Origin: Nocardioides iriomotensis
GTDB lineage: Bacteria > Actinomycetota > Actinomycetes > Propionibacteriales > Nocardioidaceae
Assembly: GCF_004168035.1 (NCBI RefSeq)
Contig: NZ_SDPU01000021.1
Coordinates: 186,001-250,000 of the forward strand
Direction: 5' to 3'
DNA length: 64,000 bases
A program made the position numbers and the translations under genes. The notes beneath the pieces are model-generated. The model worked only from the letters and a program-made list of their open reading frames with translations. It did no database searches and was not told the origin of the DNA. Shown one piece after another: positions 28,016-37,433 of the stretch. The first letter of the stretch is position 1; every line of letters starts with the position of its first letter.

Positions 28016-28975
28016 ATGACCCGAAGCAGGACCCTCCGACGCGGGGCGGCGGTCGCCGGTGCCGCGTTCCTCCTGGTCGCCGGCGCGATCACGCCCGCGC
28101 AGGCCGCGCTCCCGCGGGGCGATCGCGGCACCGGGTGCTTCGACCCGGCCAGCATCGGCGCGGGCTCGGCCGCCAAGGGCGGGCGCGGTACCGACCACCG
28201 CCACGTCTCCTCCCAGGAGGCCAAGGCGATCCAGGCCACGACCAGGGACCGGCTCGCCGCCCGGGGCGTCGCCCCGGCCAAGCCGAACCAGGCCGGCAAG
28301 CCGCTGCTCGCCGTGACCGTGCCCGTCTACGTGCACGTGATGGCCGCGGCCGACGGCACCGGAGACGTGACCGACCAGCAGATCAGCGACCAGATCGCGG
28401 TGCTGAACACGACCTACGCCGGTGACGAGTCGCCGGCGGCCGCCGACCTGGGCATCACGTTCACGCTGGCCGGCACCGACCGTTACTACAACGACACCTG
28501 GCACAACGACAAGAACTCCAACCAGTACCGCAAGCTCACCCGCCAGGGCGGCGCGAACGCGCTGAACATCTGGCTGGTCGAGTTCAACTACCTCGGCATC
28601 GCGACCTTCCCCTGGGACTACCGCAACCAGGGCGCGATCGACGGGATCCGGGTGCTGTGGAGCAGCCTGCCCGGCGGCACCGAGCGCAACTACAACCTCG
28701 GCGAGACCGCCACGCACGAGGCCGGCCACTGGTTCGGGCTGTTCCACGTGTTCGAGGGCGGCTGCAAGGAGCCGTCGGGTGGCGACCAGGTCGCCGACAC
28801 CCCGGCGCAGAGCACCGCCACCAACGGCTGTCCCGAGGGCCAGGACTCCTGCGCCGGCGGGGGTCTGGACTCCATCCACAACTACATGGACTACTCCTAC
28901 GACTCCTGCTACGACCAGTTCACGCCGGGCCAGGCCGCCCGCGCCGCGGACATGTGGAACGCCTACCGGGCCTGA
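28016..28975 (+). CDS. Secreted zinc metalloprotease, M43-type (second of tandem pair)
   Basis: A 319-residue paralogue of the preceding protease. The signal peptide ends at TPAQA before ALPRGDRG. The zinc motif is HEAGHWFGLFH and the Met-turn is in NYMDYSYDSC. Blocks such as GGANALNIWLV, GIATFPWDY and YNLGETATHEAGHW are shared with the first copy, while the N-terminal propeptide and the loop after the zinc motif differ. The ATG is preceded by GAAGGA, and the leader resembles that of copy 1. The arrangement points to an old local duplication with separate regulation, because a terminator divides the two genes. Confidence 0.9.
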   Translation: MTRSRTLRRGAAVAGAAFLLVAGAITPAQAALPRGDRGTGCFDPASIGAGSAAKGGRGTDHRHVSSQEAKAIQATTRDRLAARGVAPAKPNQAGKPLLAVTVPVYVHVMAAADGTGDVTDQQISDQIAVLNTTYAGDESPAAADLGITFTLAGTDRYYNDTWHNDKNSNQYRKLTRQGGANALNIWLVEFNYLGIATFPWDYRNQGAIDGIRVLWSSLPGGTERNYNLGETATHEAGHWFGLFHVFEGGCKEPSGGDQVADTPAQSTATNGCPEGQDSCAGGGLDSIHNYMDYSYDSCYDQFTPGQAARAADMWNAYRA

Positions 28976-28998
28976 CGACCAGCTCCCTCCCGGGTCCT

Positions 28999-29032
28999 CG
29001 CGCCCCGTCCCTCCTCCGAGGGGCGGGGCGCG
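28999..29032 (+). terminator. Hairpin terminator behind the second metalloprotease
   Basis: CGCGCCCCGTCCC (28999-29011) pairs with GGGGCGGGGCGCG (29020-29032); all 13 pairs form if one G-U is allowed. The loop has eight bases and no T-tract follows. It lies between convergent genes. Confidence 0.65.
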
Positions 29033-29062
29033 CCCTGTGCCGGGGGCCGGCCGCCCGAGGAG

Positions 29063-29488
29063 TCAGAGCTCGGGCACGCCGGGGAACGGCATCGACTGCG
29101 CGCCGAAGCCGAGCGCCCGCACCGCCGAGTCGGTCAGCGCGTCGATCGCCCACTGCCGGTTGGCCCGGGCCGTGCTGCCGACGGCGGCGGCGTAGACCTC
29201 CGCGCAACGCTCCTCGATCTCCGCGGCGGCCGCCCGGCAGTCGGCCGCGGTCGTCGCGGCGTTGGGCAGCTCGTAGCTGACCTCGGCGGCCACCGGCTCG
29301 GCGTCCGCGTGCAGCAGGATCGCGGTGACCTGGTCGCGCCGCCCCCGGTGCACGGTGTACGCCGCCCGCAACGAGGCGGCCAGCCCGGGCTCGGCCGACG
29401 ACGAGACGCGTCCGCCGAGCACGCCGTACACGTAGACGGCGGCGTGCTCGCCGGCCAGCGTCGCCTGCAGCGCCTCCTCGGGAGTCAT
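29063..29488 (-). CDS. DUF4439 ferritin-like protein
   Basis: A 141-residue helical protein beginning MTPEEALQATLAGEHAAVYVYGVLGGRV, matching the DUF4439 ferritin-like four-helix family. E and H residues (LAGEHAAVY, YTVHRGRRD and EIEERCAEVY) are at positions where diiron ferritin-like proteins carry ligands, but metal binding is not established. The ATG sits in an ATGA overlap with the lipoprotein gene, so the pair is co-translated. The pair lies beside the rimP operon, as in other actinobacteria. No function is known. Confidence 0.8.
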   Translation of the reverse strand: MTPEEALQATLAGEHAAVYVYGVLGGRVSSSAEPGLAASLRAAYTVHRGRRDQVTAILLHADAEPVAAEVSYELPNAATTAADCRAAAAEIEERCAEVYAAAVGSTARANRQWAIDALTDSAVRALGFGAQSMPFPGVPEL

Positions 29489-30051
29489 CCAGCGCCCTCC
29501 GCGACCTGACGGACGAGCGTGGCCTGCTGCGCGGCCGACGCGGCCATGCTCGCCAGCACCCGGGCGAACGCCCCTGACTCGGCGGCGAACGCGCTGCGCT
29601 TGTCGACCAGGGCCAGGTCGTCCTCGCGGCGGGCCAGCCGCATCAGGGCACGGCGCCGGTCGTGCGGAACCGCCGCCTCGGCCTCCGGCTCCGGAGCCGA
29701 GGACGCCGACGGGCCGGCGCTCGGCAGCGGCTCGTCGGGCGCCGCCTCCTCGAGCAGAGCCACGTGCGCAGCGTGGGCGTCCCGCGCCGCGGTCAGCACG
29801 TCGGTGAGCCCGGGGAAGCGGGCGAGCGTCGCGTCGACGAGGTCGAGCAGCCGCTGCTCGTCGGCCAGCACGGTCGCCGCGAGCAGCACGTCGGGGTCGA
29901 CCTGAGGCTCGGCCGCCTGGCTGCGTCGAGCCTGTCGGCGGGCCGGTGCCTGCGACGCGTTGGGGCTGCACGCCGCGACGCCGACGAGGGATCCGGCGGC
30001 CGCCACGAGGGCGGTCCTCCGGGTGACCGGCGTCGTCGGCGGGGCGTTCAC
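29485..30051 (-). CDS. Putative lipoprotein with a helical domain, partner of the DUF4439 protein
   Basis: A 188-residue protein with a twin-arginine-like start (TPVTRRTALVAAAGSLVGVAACSP) and a lipobox GVAAC whose cysteine, residue 28, would be lipidated. The rest is alanine-rich and helical and contains a low-complexity linker (SAGPSASSAPEPEAEAAVP). It may also be ferritin-like, related to its neighbour, because the spacing of E/H residues in its C-terminal half (ADEQRLLDL and AHAAHVALLEEA) is similar. This relationship is inferred and uncertain. Confidence 0.72.
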   Translation of the reverse strand: MNAPPTTPVTRRTALVAAAGSLVGVAACSPNASQAPARRQARRSQAAEPQVDPDVLLAATVLADEQRLLDLVDATLARFPGLTDVLTAARDAHAAHVALLEEAAPDEPLPSAGPSASSAPEPEAEAAVPHDRRRALMRLARREDDLALVDKRSAFAAESGAFARVLASMAASAAQQATLVRQVAEGAG

Positions 30052-30135
30052 CGGGCGACTCTATCCAGCCGTCCGGGCTGTGGCGTCATGCCCTAGGGTT
30101 GAGGCACCACAACAGCAGACGCAGGAAGGACGCCC

Positions 30136-30606
30136 GTGAGCACCGACCAGACCCGGGACCGACTTGCAGGGGTCCTCACCGACCCGCTGAGCGCTGTGGG
30201 CCTCGACCTCGAGGCGGTGGACCTCACTCCCGCGGGCAAGCGCCGGCTGCTGCGCGTGGCCGTCGACAAGGACGGCGGCGTCACGCTCGACGACATCGCC
30301 GACGCGACCAAGGAGGTCTCCCGGCTCCTCGACGAGTCCGACGTGATGGGCGAGCAGCCCTACACCCTCGAGGTCACCTCGCCCGGTGTCGACCGGCCCC
30401 TCACCCTGCCGCGGCACTGGCGGCGCAACGCCGGCCGGCTCGTGAAGGTCGCGCTGCGCGACGGCCGCACGGTCACCGGCCGGGTCACGAGCAGCGACGA
30501 CACCTCCGTCGCGCTCGACGTCGAGGGCGGCGGCACCGAGCAGGTCGCGCTGGCCGACGTGGCGAAGGCCAAGGTGCAGGTCGAGTTCAACCGGAAGGAG
30601 AGCTGA
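30136..30606 (+). CDS. rimP: Ribosome maturation factor RimP
   Basis: A 156-residue protein that helps assemble the 30S subunit. The N-terminal domain contains [26 protein letters not shown] and [15 protein letters not shown], the family signature; the C-terminal SH3-like domain ends near [13 protein letters not shown] 30136 follows a GGAAGGA site. A TAGGGT -10-like box lies 41 bases upstream. It is the first gene of the rimP-nusA-ylxR-infB-rbfA-truB-ribF operon. Confidence 0.95.
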   Translation: MSTDQTRDRLAGVLTDPLSAVGLDLEAVDLTPAGKRRLLRVAVDKDGGVTLDDIADATKEVSRLLDESDVMGEQPYTLEVTSPGVDRPLTLPRHWRRNAGRLVKVALRDGRTVTGRVTSSDDTSVALDVEGGGTEQVALADVAKAKVQVEFNRKES

Positions 30607-30609
30607 CGC

Positions 30610-31590
30610 ATGGACATCGACATGACCGTGCTGCGCGCCCTCGAGCGCGAGAAGGAGATCTCCTTCGACATCGTCGTCGAGGCGCTGGAGCAGGCGCTGC
30701 TGACGGCGTACCACAAGACGCCCGGTGCGGTGGAGAAGGCGCGGGTCGAGCTCGACCGCAGGTCCGGGCACGTCACGGTGTACGCCGCCGAGACCGACGA
30801 CGAGGGCAACGTGGTCGGCGAGTACGACGACACCCCCGACGGCTTCGGCCGGATCGCCGCGACGACCGCCAAGCAGGTCATCCTGCAGCGGCTGCGCGAC
30901 GCCGAGGACGACATCAAGTTCGGTGAGTTCTCCGGCAAGGAGGGCGACATTATCTCCGGCGTGATCCAGCAGGGTCGCGACCCGCAGGACGTGATGGTCG
31001 ACCTCGGCCGGCTCGAGGCGCTGCTGCCGGCCGCCGAGCGGGTGCCGGGGGAGACCTACGAGCACGGCGCCCGGATCAAGTGCCTCGTCGTCAGCGTCCG
31101 CAAGGGCATGCGCGGGCCGCAGGTGATGCTGTCCCGGTCCCACCCCAACCTGGTCAAGAAGCTGTTCGCCCTCGAGGTGCCCGAGATCGCCGACGGCACG
31201 GTCGAGATCTGCGGCATCGCCCGCGAGGCCGGCCACCGCACCAAGATCGCGGTCAAGTCCACGGTGCCGGGCGTCAACGCCAAGGGCTCCTGCATCGGGC
31301 CGATGGGCCAGCGCGTCCGGGCGGTGATGAACGAGCTGCACGGCGAGAAGATCGACATCGTCGACTGGTCCGAGGACCCCGCCGAGATGGTGGCGCACGC
31401 CCTGTCCCCGGCCCGGGTGACCAGCGTCGAGGTCGTCGACCTCGAGGCCCGCTCCGCCCGTGTCGTCGTGCCCGACTTCCAGCTGTCGCTGGCGATCGGC
31501 AAGGAGGGCCAGAACGCCCGCCTCGCCGCCCGCCTCACCGGCTGGCGGATCGACATCCGCTCCGACGAGGCACCCGCACCGACGGGCTGA
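30610..31590 (+). CDS. nusA: Transcription termination/antitermination factor NusA
   Basis: A 326-residue protein with the N-terminal polymerase-binding domain ([22 protein letters not shown]), an S1 domain, and two KH domains, the second near [32 protein letters not shown]. The short form without C-terminal acidic repeats is typical of actinobacteria. It lies four bases after rimP, and the gap to ylxR carries a TAGACT -10-like box. Confidence 0.96.
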   Translation: MDIDMTVLRALEREKEISFDIVVEALEQALLTAYHKTPGAVEKARVELDRRSGHVTVYAAETDDEGNVVGEYDDTPDGFGRIAATTAKQVILQRLRDAEDDIKFGEFSGKEGDIISGVIQQGRDPQDVMVDLGRLEALLPAAERVPGETYEHGARIKCLVVSVRKGMRGPQVMLSRSHPNLVKKLFALEVPEIADGTVEICGIAREAGHRTKIAVKSTVPGVNAKGSCIGPMGQRVRAVMNELHGEKIDIVDWSEDPAEMVAHALSPARVTSVEVVDLEARSARVVVPDFQLSLAIGKEGQNARLAARLTGWRIDIRSDEAPAPTG

Positions 31591-31672
31591 TGACACGTGT
31601 GACCCCTGGGGCGAACGCGCCGGGGGTTACTCGTTTCGGCGCAACGCGGGCGAACCGCTAGACTGGACCACG

Positions 31673-31987
31673 GTGGTGCGACAAGCCGATGATCACGTGC
31701 GTCCGCACGATGTGTCACTCCGGACGTGCGTGGGATGTCGGACGAGGGCCACCAGGCAAGAGCTGCTGAGAGTCGTCGCGATCGACTCCGGCGAGGGCCT
31801 CACCGAGGTCGTCCCGGATCCCGACCGACGTCGGCCGGGCCGCGGGGCGCACCTGCACCCCACACCCGCGTGTCTCGCTCTCGCGTTGCGCCGACGAGCC
31901 TTCCCACGGGCCCTCAGGGTCTCGGGTCGGCTTGCCAGCGGGCGGGTGGAGGAGTACGTCGCCGGGCTCGCCGGTGAGCAGCAGTAG
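31673..31987 (+). CDS. ylxR: YlxR/DUF448 RNA-binding protein
   Basis: A protein of about 104 residues with the YlxR motif RTCVGCRTRATRQELLRVVA and GRGAHLHPTPACLALAL. YlxR binds nucleic acid and sits between nusA and infB in many genomes. GTG 31673 was chosen because a TAGACT -10 box (31659-31664) lies eight bases before it, so the start is probably leaderless or nearly so; later starts cannot be excluded. A 145-base leader of infB follows. Confidence 0.85.
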   Translation: MVRQADDHVRPHDVSLRTCVGCRTRATRQELLRVVAIDSGEGLTEVVPDPDRRRPGRGAHLHPTPACLALALRRRAFPRALRVSGRLASGRVEEYVAGLAGEQQ

Positions 31988-32132
31988 CACGCAGCACGAC
32001 CAACCGTCAGGACCTGACCGAACAGAAATTGGAGCATCAGCTCATGAGCACTCGATGAGTACTTTCCGATGAGCTTGCACACCAGCTAACGGTCCGACCA
32101 CTCCGTCTGTGGCTCGGGCCAGAAGGAGAAGC

Positions 32133-34982
32133 GTGGCTAAGACCCGAGTCCACGAGCTCGCCAAAGAGCTCGGCGTCGAGAGCAAGGTTGTTCTCGAGAA
32201 GCTCAAGGAGATGGGCGAGTTCGTCAAGTCGGCGTCGTCGACGATCGAGCTCCCCGTCGAGATGAAGTTCAAGAAGACCTACGGCGAGGAGCTCGCCAAG
32301 ACACCCGCGCCCGCGGCGCCGGCGGAGAAGCCTGCTCCGGCCAAGAAGGCCGCGGCCAAGCCGGCCGCACCGGCCCCCGCGCCCGCCGCCGAGGCGCCCG
32401 CCGCCCCGGTGGAGGAGCGGGCGCCGGCCGCCAAGGCCGCCGGGCCGAAGCCCGGCCCCAAGCCGGCCGCTCCTGCGCCCGAGGCCCCGGCGCCCGAGGT
32501 TCCGGCCGCGCGTGCCGAGACCCCGGCCGCCGAGGCACCCGAGGCACCCGCCGCGTCGGACGGTGGCTCGGCCGCACCGGCCACCCCGTCCGCGCCGAAG
32601 CCGGCCGCGCCGAAGCCGGCCGCGCGACCGGGTGCTCCGCGCCCGGGCAACAACCCGTTCTCGTCGACCCAGGGCATGGGCAGCCGCCCGTCGCCCCGTC
32701 GCGACGCCGGCCCGGCGGGCGACCGCCCGCCGCGTCCGCCGGCCGGTCGGGACGGCGGCCCCGGTCGCACCGGTGGCCTGCCGAGCGGTGACCGCGGAGG
32801 CCGTCCGGGCATGCCGCGGCCGAACCCCGCGATGATGCCGAAGTCTCCGGCCGCGTTCGGCTCCGGTCCGGGCGGTCGCCCGGGCGGCCCCGGTGGCGGC
32901 CGTGGTGGCGCACCGGGCCGTGGCGGTGCTCCGGGCCGCGGTGGTGCTCCGGGTCGTGGCGGTGCCCCCGCGGGCGCCGGCGCTCCGGGTCGTGGCGGCT
33001 TCGGTCCCGGTGGCGGTGGCCGCCCCGGTGGCGGTCGTCCCGGCCAGCGCGGTCAGACCCAGGGTGCCTTCGGGCGTCCCGGCGGTCCGTCGCGCCGCGG
33101 ACGCAAGTCGAAGCGCGCGCGTCGTCAAGAGTTCGAGGCCATGCAGGCCCCGACCATCGGTGGCGTGCGCGTCCGCAAGGGCGACGGCGAGACCGTGCGG
33201 CTGCCGCGCGGTGCGTCGCTGACCGACTTCGCGGAGAAGATCAACGTCGACGCGGCGTCGCTGGTGCAGATGCTGTTCTCGCTCGGCGAGATGGTGACCG
33301 CGACCGAGTCCGTCAACGACGAGACGTTCGAGCTGCTCGGCGACGAGCTCAACTACGTCGTGCAGATCGTGTCCCCGGAGGACGAGGACCGCGAGCTGCT
33401 CGAGTCGTTCGACCTCGAGTTCGGTGAGGACGAGGGCGACGAGGAGGACCTCGCGGCCCGCCCGCCGGTCGTCACCGTCATGGGTCACGTCGACCACGGA
33501 AAGACCAAGCTCCTCGACGCGCTGCGCAGTGCCAACGTCGTCGCCAAGGAGGCCGGTGGCATCACCCAGCACATCGGTGCCTACCAGGTCGCGACCGAGG
33601 TCGACGGCAGCGAGCGCCGGATCACCTTCATCGACACCCCGGGTCACGAGGCGTTCACCGCCATGCGTGCACGTGGTGCGCAGGCGACCGACATCGCGGT
33701 GCTGGTCGTCGCGGCCGACGACGGCGTCATGCCGCAGACGGTCGAGGCGCTCAACCACGCCAAGGCGGCCGACGTGCCGATCGTGGTCGCGGTCAACAAG
33801 ATCGACAAGCCCGAGGCCGACCCGGCCAAGGTGCGCGGTCAGCTGACCGAGTACGGCCTGGTCCCCGAGGAGTACGGCGGCGACACGATGTTCGTCGACG
33901 TGTCGGCCAAGTCCGAGCTCAACCTCGAAGGTCTGCTCGAGGCGATCGTGCTGACCGCCGACGCCTCGCTCGACCTGCGGGCCAACCCCGACCAGGACGC
34001 CCAGGGCCTCGTGGTCGAGGCGCACCTCGACCGCGGTCGCGGTCCGGTGGCGACGGTGCTCGTGCAGCGCGGAACGCTCCGCGTCGGCGACTCCCTCGTC
34101 GCGGGTCCGGCCTACGGCCGTGTCCGCGCCATGCTCGACGAGTACGGCGAGAACATCGAGGAGGCCGACCCGTCGCGTCCGGCCATGGTGCTCGGTCTGA
34201 CCGCCGTCCCCGGCGCCGGCCAGAACTTCATCGTGGTCGAGGACGACCGGATGGCCCGCCAGATCGCCGAGAAGCGCGAGGCGCGCGAGCGTGCGGCCAT
34301 GCAGGCCAAGCGTCGCGTCCGCCGTACCCTCGAGGACTTCATGAAGTCCATGGAGACCGGCGAGACGCAGGAGCTGAACCTCATCCTGAAGGGTGACGTC
34401 TCCGGTTCGGTCGAGGCCCTCGAGGACTCGCTGGCCAAGATCGACGTCGGCGACGAGGTCAGCCTGCGGGTCATCGACCGCGGTGTCGGTGCGATCACCG
34501 AGACCAACGTCGACCTGGCGGCCGCGTCCGACGCGATCATCATCGGCTTCAACGTCCGCCCGCAGGGCAAGGCGACGGAGATGGCCGACAAGGAAGGCGT
34601 CGAGATCCGCTACTACTCGGTCATCTACCAGGCGATCGAGGAGATCGAGGCGGCCCTCAAGGGCATGCTCAAGCCGGAGTTCGAGGAGGTCTCGCTCGGC
34701 CAGGCCGAGATCCGCGAGATCTTCCGGTCCTCCAAGATCGGCAACATCGCGGGCTGCATGGTCACCAGCGGCGTCATCCGACGCAACGCCAAGGTGCGCC
34801 TGATCCGCGACGGCGCCGTCATCGTGGAGAGCGCCGACCTGGCCTCGCTGCGCCGCGAGAAGGACGACGCGTCCGAGGTCCGCGAGGGCTTCGAGTGCGG
34901 TCTGGTCATCCGGGGCTTCAACGACATCAAGCAGGGCGACGTCGTCGAGGCCTTCGAGATGCGAGAGATCCCCAGGTCCTGA
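32133..34982 (+). CDS. infB: Translation initiation factor IF-2
   Basis: A 949-residue GTPase. An IF2N domain is followed by a long, low-complexity Ala/Pro-rich and then Gly/Arg-rich linker, the latter made of GGAPGR-type repeats at about residues 245-330. The G1 motif GHVDHGKT starts near residue 451, then DTPGHEAF (G3) and [10 protein letters not shown] (G4). The C-terminal beta-barrel and C2 domains bind initiator tRNA. GTG 32133 follows AGAAGGAG. The 145-base leader contains an inverted repeat (AGCTCAT/ATGAGCT at about 32038-32075). The extended linker is expected for actinobacterial IF-2. Confidence 0.97.
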   Translation: MAKTRVHELAKELGVESKVVLEKLKEMGEFVKSASSTIELPVEMKFKKTYGEELAKTPAPAAPAEKPAPAKKAAAKPAAPAPAPAAEAPAAPVEERAPAAKAAGPKPGPKPAAPAPEAPAPEVPAARAETPAAEAPEAPAASDGGSAAPATPSAPKPAAPKPAARPGAPRPGNNPFSSTQGMGSRPSPRRDAGPAGDRPPRPPAGRDGGPGRTGGLPSGDRGGRPGMPRPNPAMMPKSPAAFGSGPGGRPGGPGGGRGGAPGRGGAPGRGGAPGRGGAPAGAGAPGRGGFGPGGGGRPGGGRPGQRGQTQGAFGRPGGPSRRGRKSKRARRQEFEAMQAPTIGGVRVRKGDGETVRLPRGASLTDFAEKINVDAASLVQMLFSLGEMVTATESVNDETFELLGDELNYVVQIVSPEDEDRELLESFDLEFGEDEGDEEDLAARPPVVTVMGHVDHGKTKLLDALRSANVVAKEAGGITQHIGAYQVATEVDGSERRITFIDTPGHEAFTAMRARGAQATDIAVLVVAADDGVMPQTVEALNHAKAADVPIVVAVNKIDKPEADPAKVRGQLTEYGLVPEEYGGDTMFVDVSAKSELNLEGLLEAIVLTADASLDLRANPDQDAQGLVVEAHLDRGRGPVATVLVQRGTLRVGDSLVAGPAYGRVRAMLDEYGENIEEADPSRPAMVLGLTAVPGAGQNFIVVEDDRMARQIAEKREARERAAMQAKRRVRRTLEDFMKSMETGETQELNLILKGDVSGSVEALEDSLAKIDVGDEVSLRVIDRGVGAITETNVDLAAASDAIIIGFNVRPQGKATEMADKEGVEIRYYSVIYQAIEEIEAALKGMLKPEFEEVSLGQAEIREIFRSSKIGNIAGCMVTSGVIRRNAKVRLIRDGAVIVESADLASLRREKDDASEVREGFECGLVIRGFNDIKQGDVVEAFEMREIPRS

Positions 34983-35000
34983 TCCAGGACGTGGCAGTGC

Positions 35001-35054
35001 CGGTGAGGGGTTCGTTGCGGAGAGCGAAGCGAATCCGCAGCTGACCCCTCACCG
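35001..35054 (+). terminator. Long nested hairpin between infB and rbfA
   Basis: An 11-bp outer stem (CGGTGAGGGGT 35001-35011 with ACCCCTCACCG 35044-35054) encloses a second stem TGCGGA/TCCGCA (35016-35021 with 35034-35039). No T-tract follows and rbfA begins 58 bases later, so it is more likely a processing or attenuation site than a full terminator. Confidence 0.5.
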
Positions 35055-35112
35055 TCCACGCAGGGAGCCGTGCCCGGGCAGGATCCGGGCCCCAACCAGG
35101 AGTAGAAGCAGC

Positions 35113-35568
35113 ATGGTCAGCCCACGGGTGCGCAGGGTCGCGGACCGGATCCAGGTCGTCGTGGCCGAGATGCTCGAGCGACGGGTCAAGGACCCGCGGC
35201 TCGGGTTCATCACCGTCACCGACGTCCGGGTCACCGGGGACACCCAGAACGCCTCGGTCTTCTACACCGTCATGGGTGAGGACGACCAGCTCGCCAGCAC
35301 CGCCGCCGCCCTCGAGTCGGCGAAGGGGCTGATCCGCAGCGAGGTCGGCAAGCAGCTCGGGATGCGGCACGTGCCGTCGCTGGAGTTCATCCACGACGCG
35401 CTGCCCGAGTCGGCCCGTCACCTCGACGACCTGCTCGCCAAGGCGCGCGAGTCCGACGCGGCGGTCGCCGCGTCCGCGGCGGGCGCCGTGCACGCCGGTG
35501 AGGCCGACCCCTACAAGAAGCCTCGGGTCGACGACGAGGACGACACGGAAGTCGACGCCGGGGAGTGA
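35113..35568 (+). CDS. rbfA: Ribosome-binding factor A
   Basis: A 151-residue protein beginning [42 protein letters not shown], the RbfA signature with a KH-type fold. It promotes 16S processing and 30S maturation. The acidic C-terminal tail ([11 protein letters not shown]) is poorly conserved. It overlaps truB by four bases (GTGA). In several actinobacteria a DHH-phosphoesterase gene lies between these two; it is absent here. Confidence 0.94.
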   Translation: MVSPRVRRVADRIQVVVAEMLERRVKDPRLGFITVTDVRVTGDTQNASVFYTVMGEDDQLASTAAALESAKGLIRSEVGKQLGMRHVPSLEFIHDALPESARHLDDLLAKARESDAAVAASAAGAVHAGEADPYKKPRVDDEDDTEVDAGE

Positions 35569-36452
35569 CCGCCCCGGTGGACGCGGGGCTCGTGGTCGTC
35601 GACAAGGCCGGGGGCCTCACCTCGCACGACGTCGTGGCCCGGCTCCGCCGGCTCGCCGGCACCCGCAAGGTCGGGCACGCCGGCACCCTCGACCCGATGG
35701 CGACCGGCGTCCTGCTGGTCGGGGTCAACCGCGCCACCCGCCTGCTCGGCCACCTGATGCTGACCGAGAAGGCGTACGACGCCACGGTCCGTCTCGGCGC
35801 CGGGTCCACGACCGACGACGCCGAGGGCGAGCTCGGGGCGCACGCCGCCACCGAGCACCTCACCGAGGACGACGTGCGGTCCGCCGCGGGCGGCTTCGTC
35901 GGCGTCCTGAAGCAGGTGCCCTCCGCCGTCTCGGCGATCAAGGTCGACGGGCGGCGGGCCTACGCCCGGGTGCGTGCCGGTGAGGCCGTCGACCTGCCCG
36001 CGCGGGAGGTGACCGTCCACGAGCTCGTCGTGACCGGCGTGCGGCACGACGGCCCGTGGGTCGACGTCGACCTCTCCGTCCGGTGCAGCAGCGGCACCTA
36101 CGTCCGCGCCCTGGCGCGTGACCTCGGCGCGGAGCTCGGGGTCGGCGGACACCTCACCGCGCTCCGCCGTACCGCCGTGGGGCCGTTCACCCTCGCCGAC
36201 GCGCACACGCTCGAGCAGCTCGGCGACACGTTCACGATGCTCGACATCGGCGAGGTGGCCCGGCGCTGCTTCCCGACGTACGACCTCGACGTCGACGGCG
36301 CCCGCGACGTCACCTACGGTCGCCCGCTCGGCGTCGACCTCGGGGTCGCCGGCGACGAGCCGGTGGCGGTGTTCGCGCCCGGCGGGGCGTTCCTCGCGCT
36401 CTACCGGCAGCAGGGGGACCGGGCCACGCCTGTGGCCGTCCTCACCGGTTGA
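35565..36452 (+). CDS. truB: tRNA pseudouridine-55 synthase
   Basis: A 295-residue enzyme that converts U55 to pseudouridine in the T-loop of tRNAs. The catalytic aspartate is in [16 protein letters not shown], and [15 protein letters not shown] and [15 protein letters not shown] are further family blocks. It starts with GTG overlapping rbfA. A C-terminal extension of about 60 residues follows the catalytic core. ribF comes 30 bases later. Confidence 0.95.
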   Translation: MTAPVDAGLVVVDKAGGLTSHDVVARLRRLAGTRKVGHAGTLDPMATGVLLVGVNRATRLLGHLMLTEKAYDATVRLGAGSTTDDAEGELGAHAATEHLTEDDVRSAAGGFVGVLKQVPSAVSAIKVDGRRAYARVRAGEAVDLPAREVTVHELVVTGVRHDGPWVDVDLSVRCSSGTYVRALARDLGAELGVGGHLTALRRTAVGPFTLADAHTLEQLGDTFTMLDIGEVARRCFPTYDLDVDGARDVTYGRPLGVDLGVAGDEPVAVFAPGGAFLALYRQQGDRATPVAVLTG

Positions 36453-36482
36453 GCGCGCCGTGCGTGTGGGAGGCTTTCCGGC

Positions 36483-37433
36483 GTGACTTCGGCGACTGAC
36501 ACGTGGCGCTCGCTCGACGACGTCCCGGCCGACCTGGGCCGCTCCGTCGTCACGATCGGCAACTTCGACGGCGTGCACCTGGGCCACCAGCACGTGATCC
36601 GCAGGGCCGTCGACGTCGCCCGCGAGTGCGGGCTCGACCGGGTCGTGGCCGTGACCTTCGACCCGCACCCGATCGCTGTGCTGCGCCCGGAGCACGCGCC
36701 GCCGACGCTGACCACGATCGAGACCCGGGTGCGGCTGCTCACCGACGCGGGCGTCGACGCGGTGCTCGTGCTGCCGTTCTCGCGCGACGTCGCCGCCTGG
36801 ACCCCCGAGCAGTTCGTCCGCACCGTGCTCGTCGACGCGCTGCACGCCGGGGCCGTCGTGGTCGGTGCCAACTTCCGGTTCGGCAACCGGGCCGCGGGTG
36901 ACGTCGCCACGCTGCACGAGCTCGGCGCCGAGCTCGACTTCACCGCCGAGGGCATCGCCCTCGACGGCGGACCGCAGGTCTGGTCGTCGACGTACGTCCG
37001 CAACTGCCTGGCCACCGGCGACGTCGAGGGCGCCGCCGAGGCGCTCGGTCGCCCGTTCACCGTCCGCGGGGTCGTCGTCGAGGGCGACAAGCGCGGCCGC
37101 GAGCTCGGCTTCCCGACCGCCAACGTGCCCACCCGCGGCGTCGCCGCGGCCCCCGCCGACGGCGTGTACGCCGGGCGGCTGCGACGGCTCGACACGGGCG
37201 AGGAGTTCCCCGCCGCGATCAGCGTCGGCACCAACCCGACGTTCGCGGGGGAGCGGGAGCGGCGCGTGGAGTCCTACGTGCTGGACCGCGACGACCTCGA
37301 GCTGTACGGCGTCGAGGTCGAGGTGTCCTTCCTCGGCCGGATCCGCGGCATGCTGCGCTTCGACAGCGTCGAGGAGCTCGTCGAGACGATGCACGACGAC
37401 GTCCGCCGTACCCGGGACCTGCTCGGTGCCTGA
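36483..37433 (+). CDS. ribF: Bifunctional riboflavin kinase/FAD synthetase
   Basis: A 316-residue enzyme that phosphorylates riboflavin to FMN and adenylates FMN to FAD. The N-terminal adenylyltransferase has TIGNFDGVHLGHQHVIRR and SSTYVRNCLATGDV. The C-terminal kinase has GDKRGRELGFPTANV and FPAAISVGTNPTF. GTG 36483 lies seven bases after a GAGGCT -10-like box (36470-36475), so an internal leaderless promoter is possible. The following membrane protein overlaps its last eight bases. Confidence 0.95.
   Translation: MTSATDTWRSLDDVPADLGRSVVTIGNFDGVHLGHQHVIRRAVDVARECGLDRVVAVTFDPHPIAVLRPEHAPPTLTTIETRVRLLTDAGVDAVLVLPFSRDVAAWTPEQFVRTVLVDALHAGAVVVGANFRFGNRAAGDVATLHELGAELDFTAEGIALDGGPQVWSSTYVRNCLATGDVEGAAEALGRPFTVRGVVVEGDKRGRELGFPTANVPTRGVAAAPADGVYAGRLRRLDTGEEFPAAISVGTNPTFAGERERRVESYVLDRDDLELYGVEVEVSFLGRIRGMLRFDSVEELVETMHDDVRRTRDLLGA

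Noticed and set aside
32037-34025. A 662-codon antisense open frame opposite infB
   Set aside because: It is the shadow of the Gly/Arg/Ala-rich linker of IF-2, with low-complexity composition and no start context.
35001-35054. A tRNA gene in the infB-rbfA gap
   Set aside because: The hairpin lacks a cloverleaf, a T-loop GTTCGANNC and a CCA-type acceptor end.
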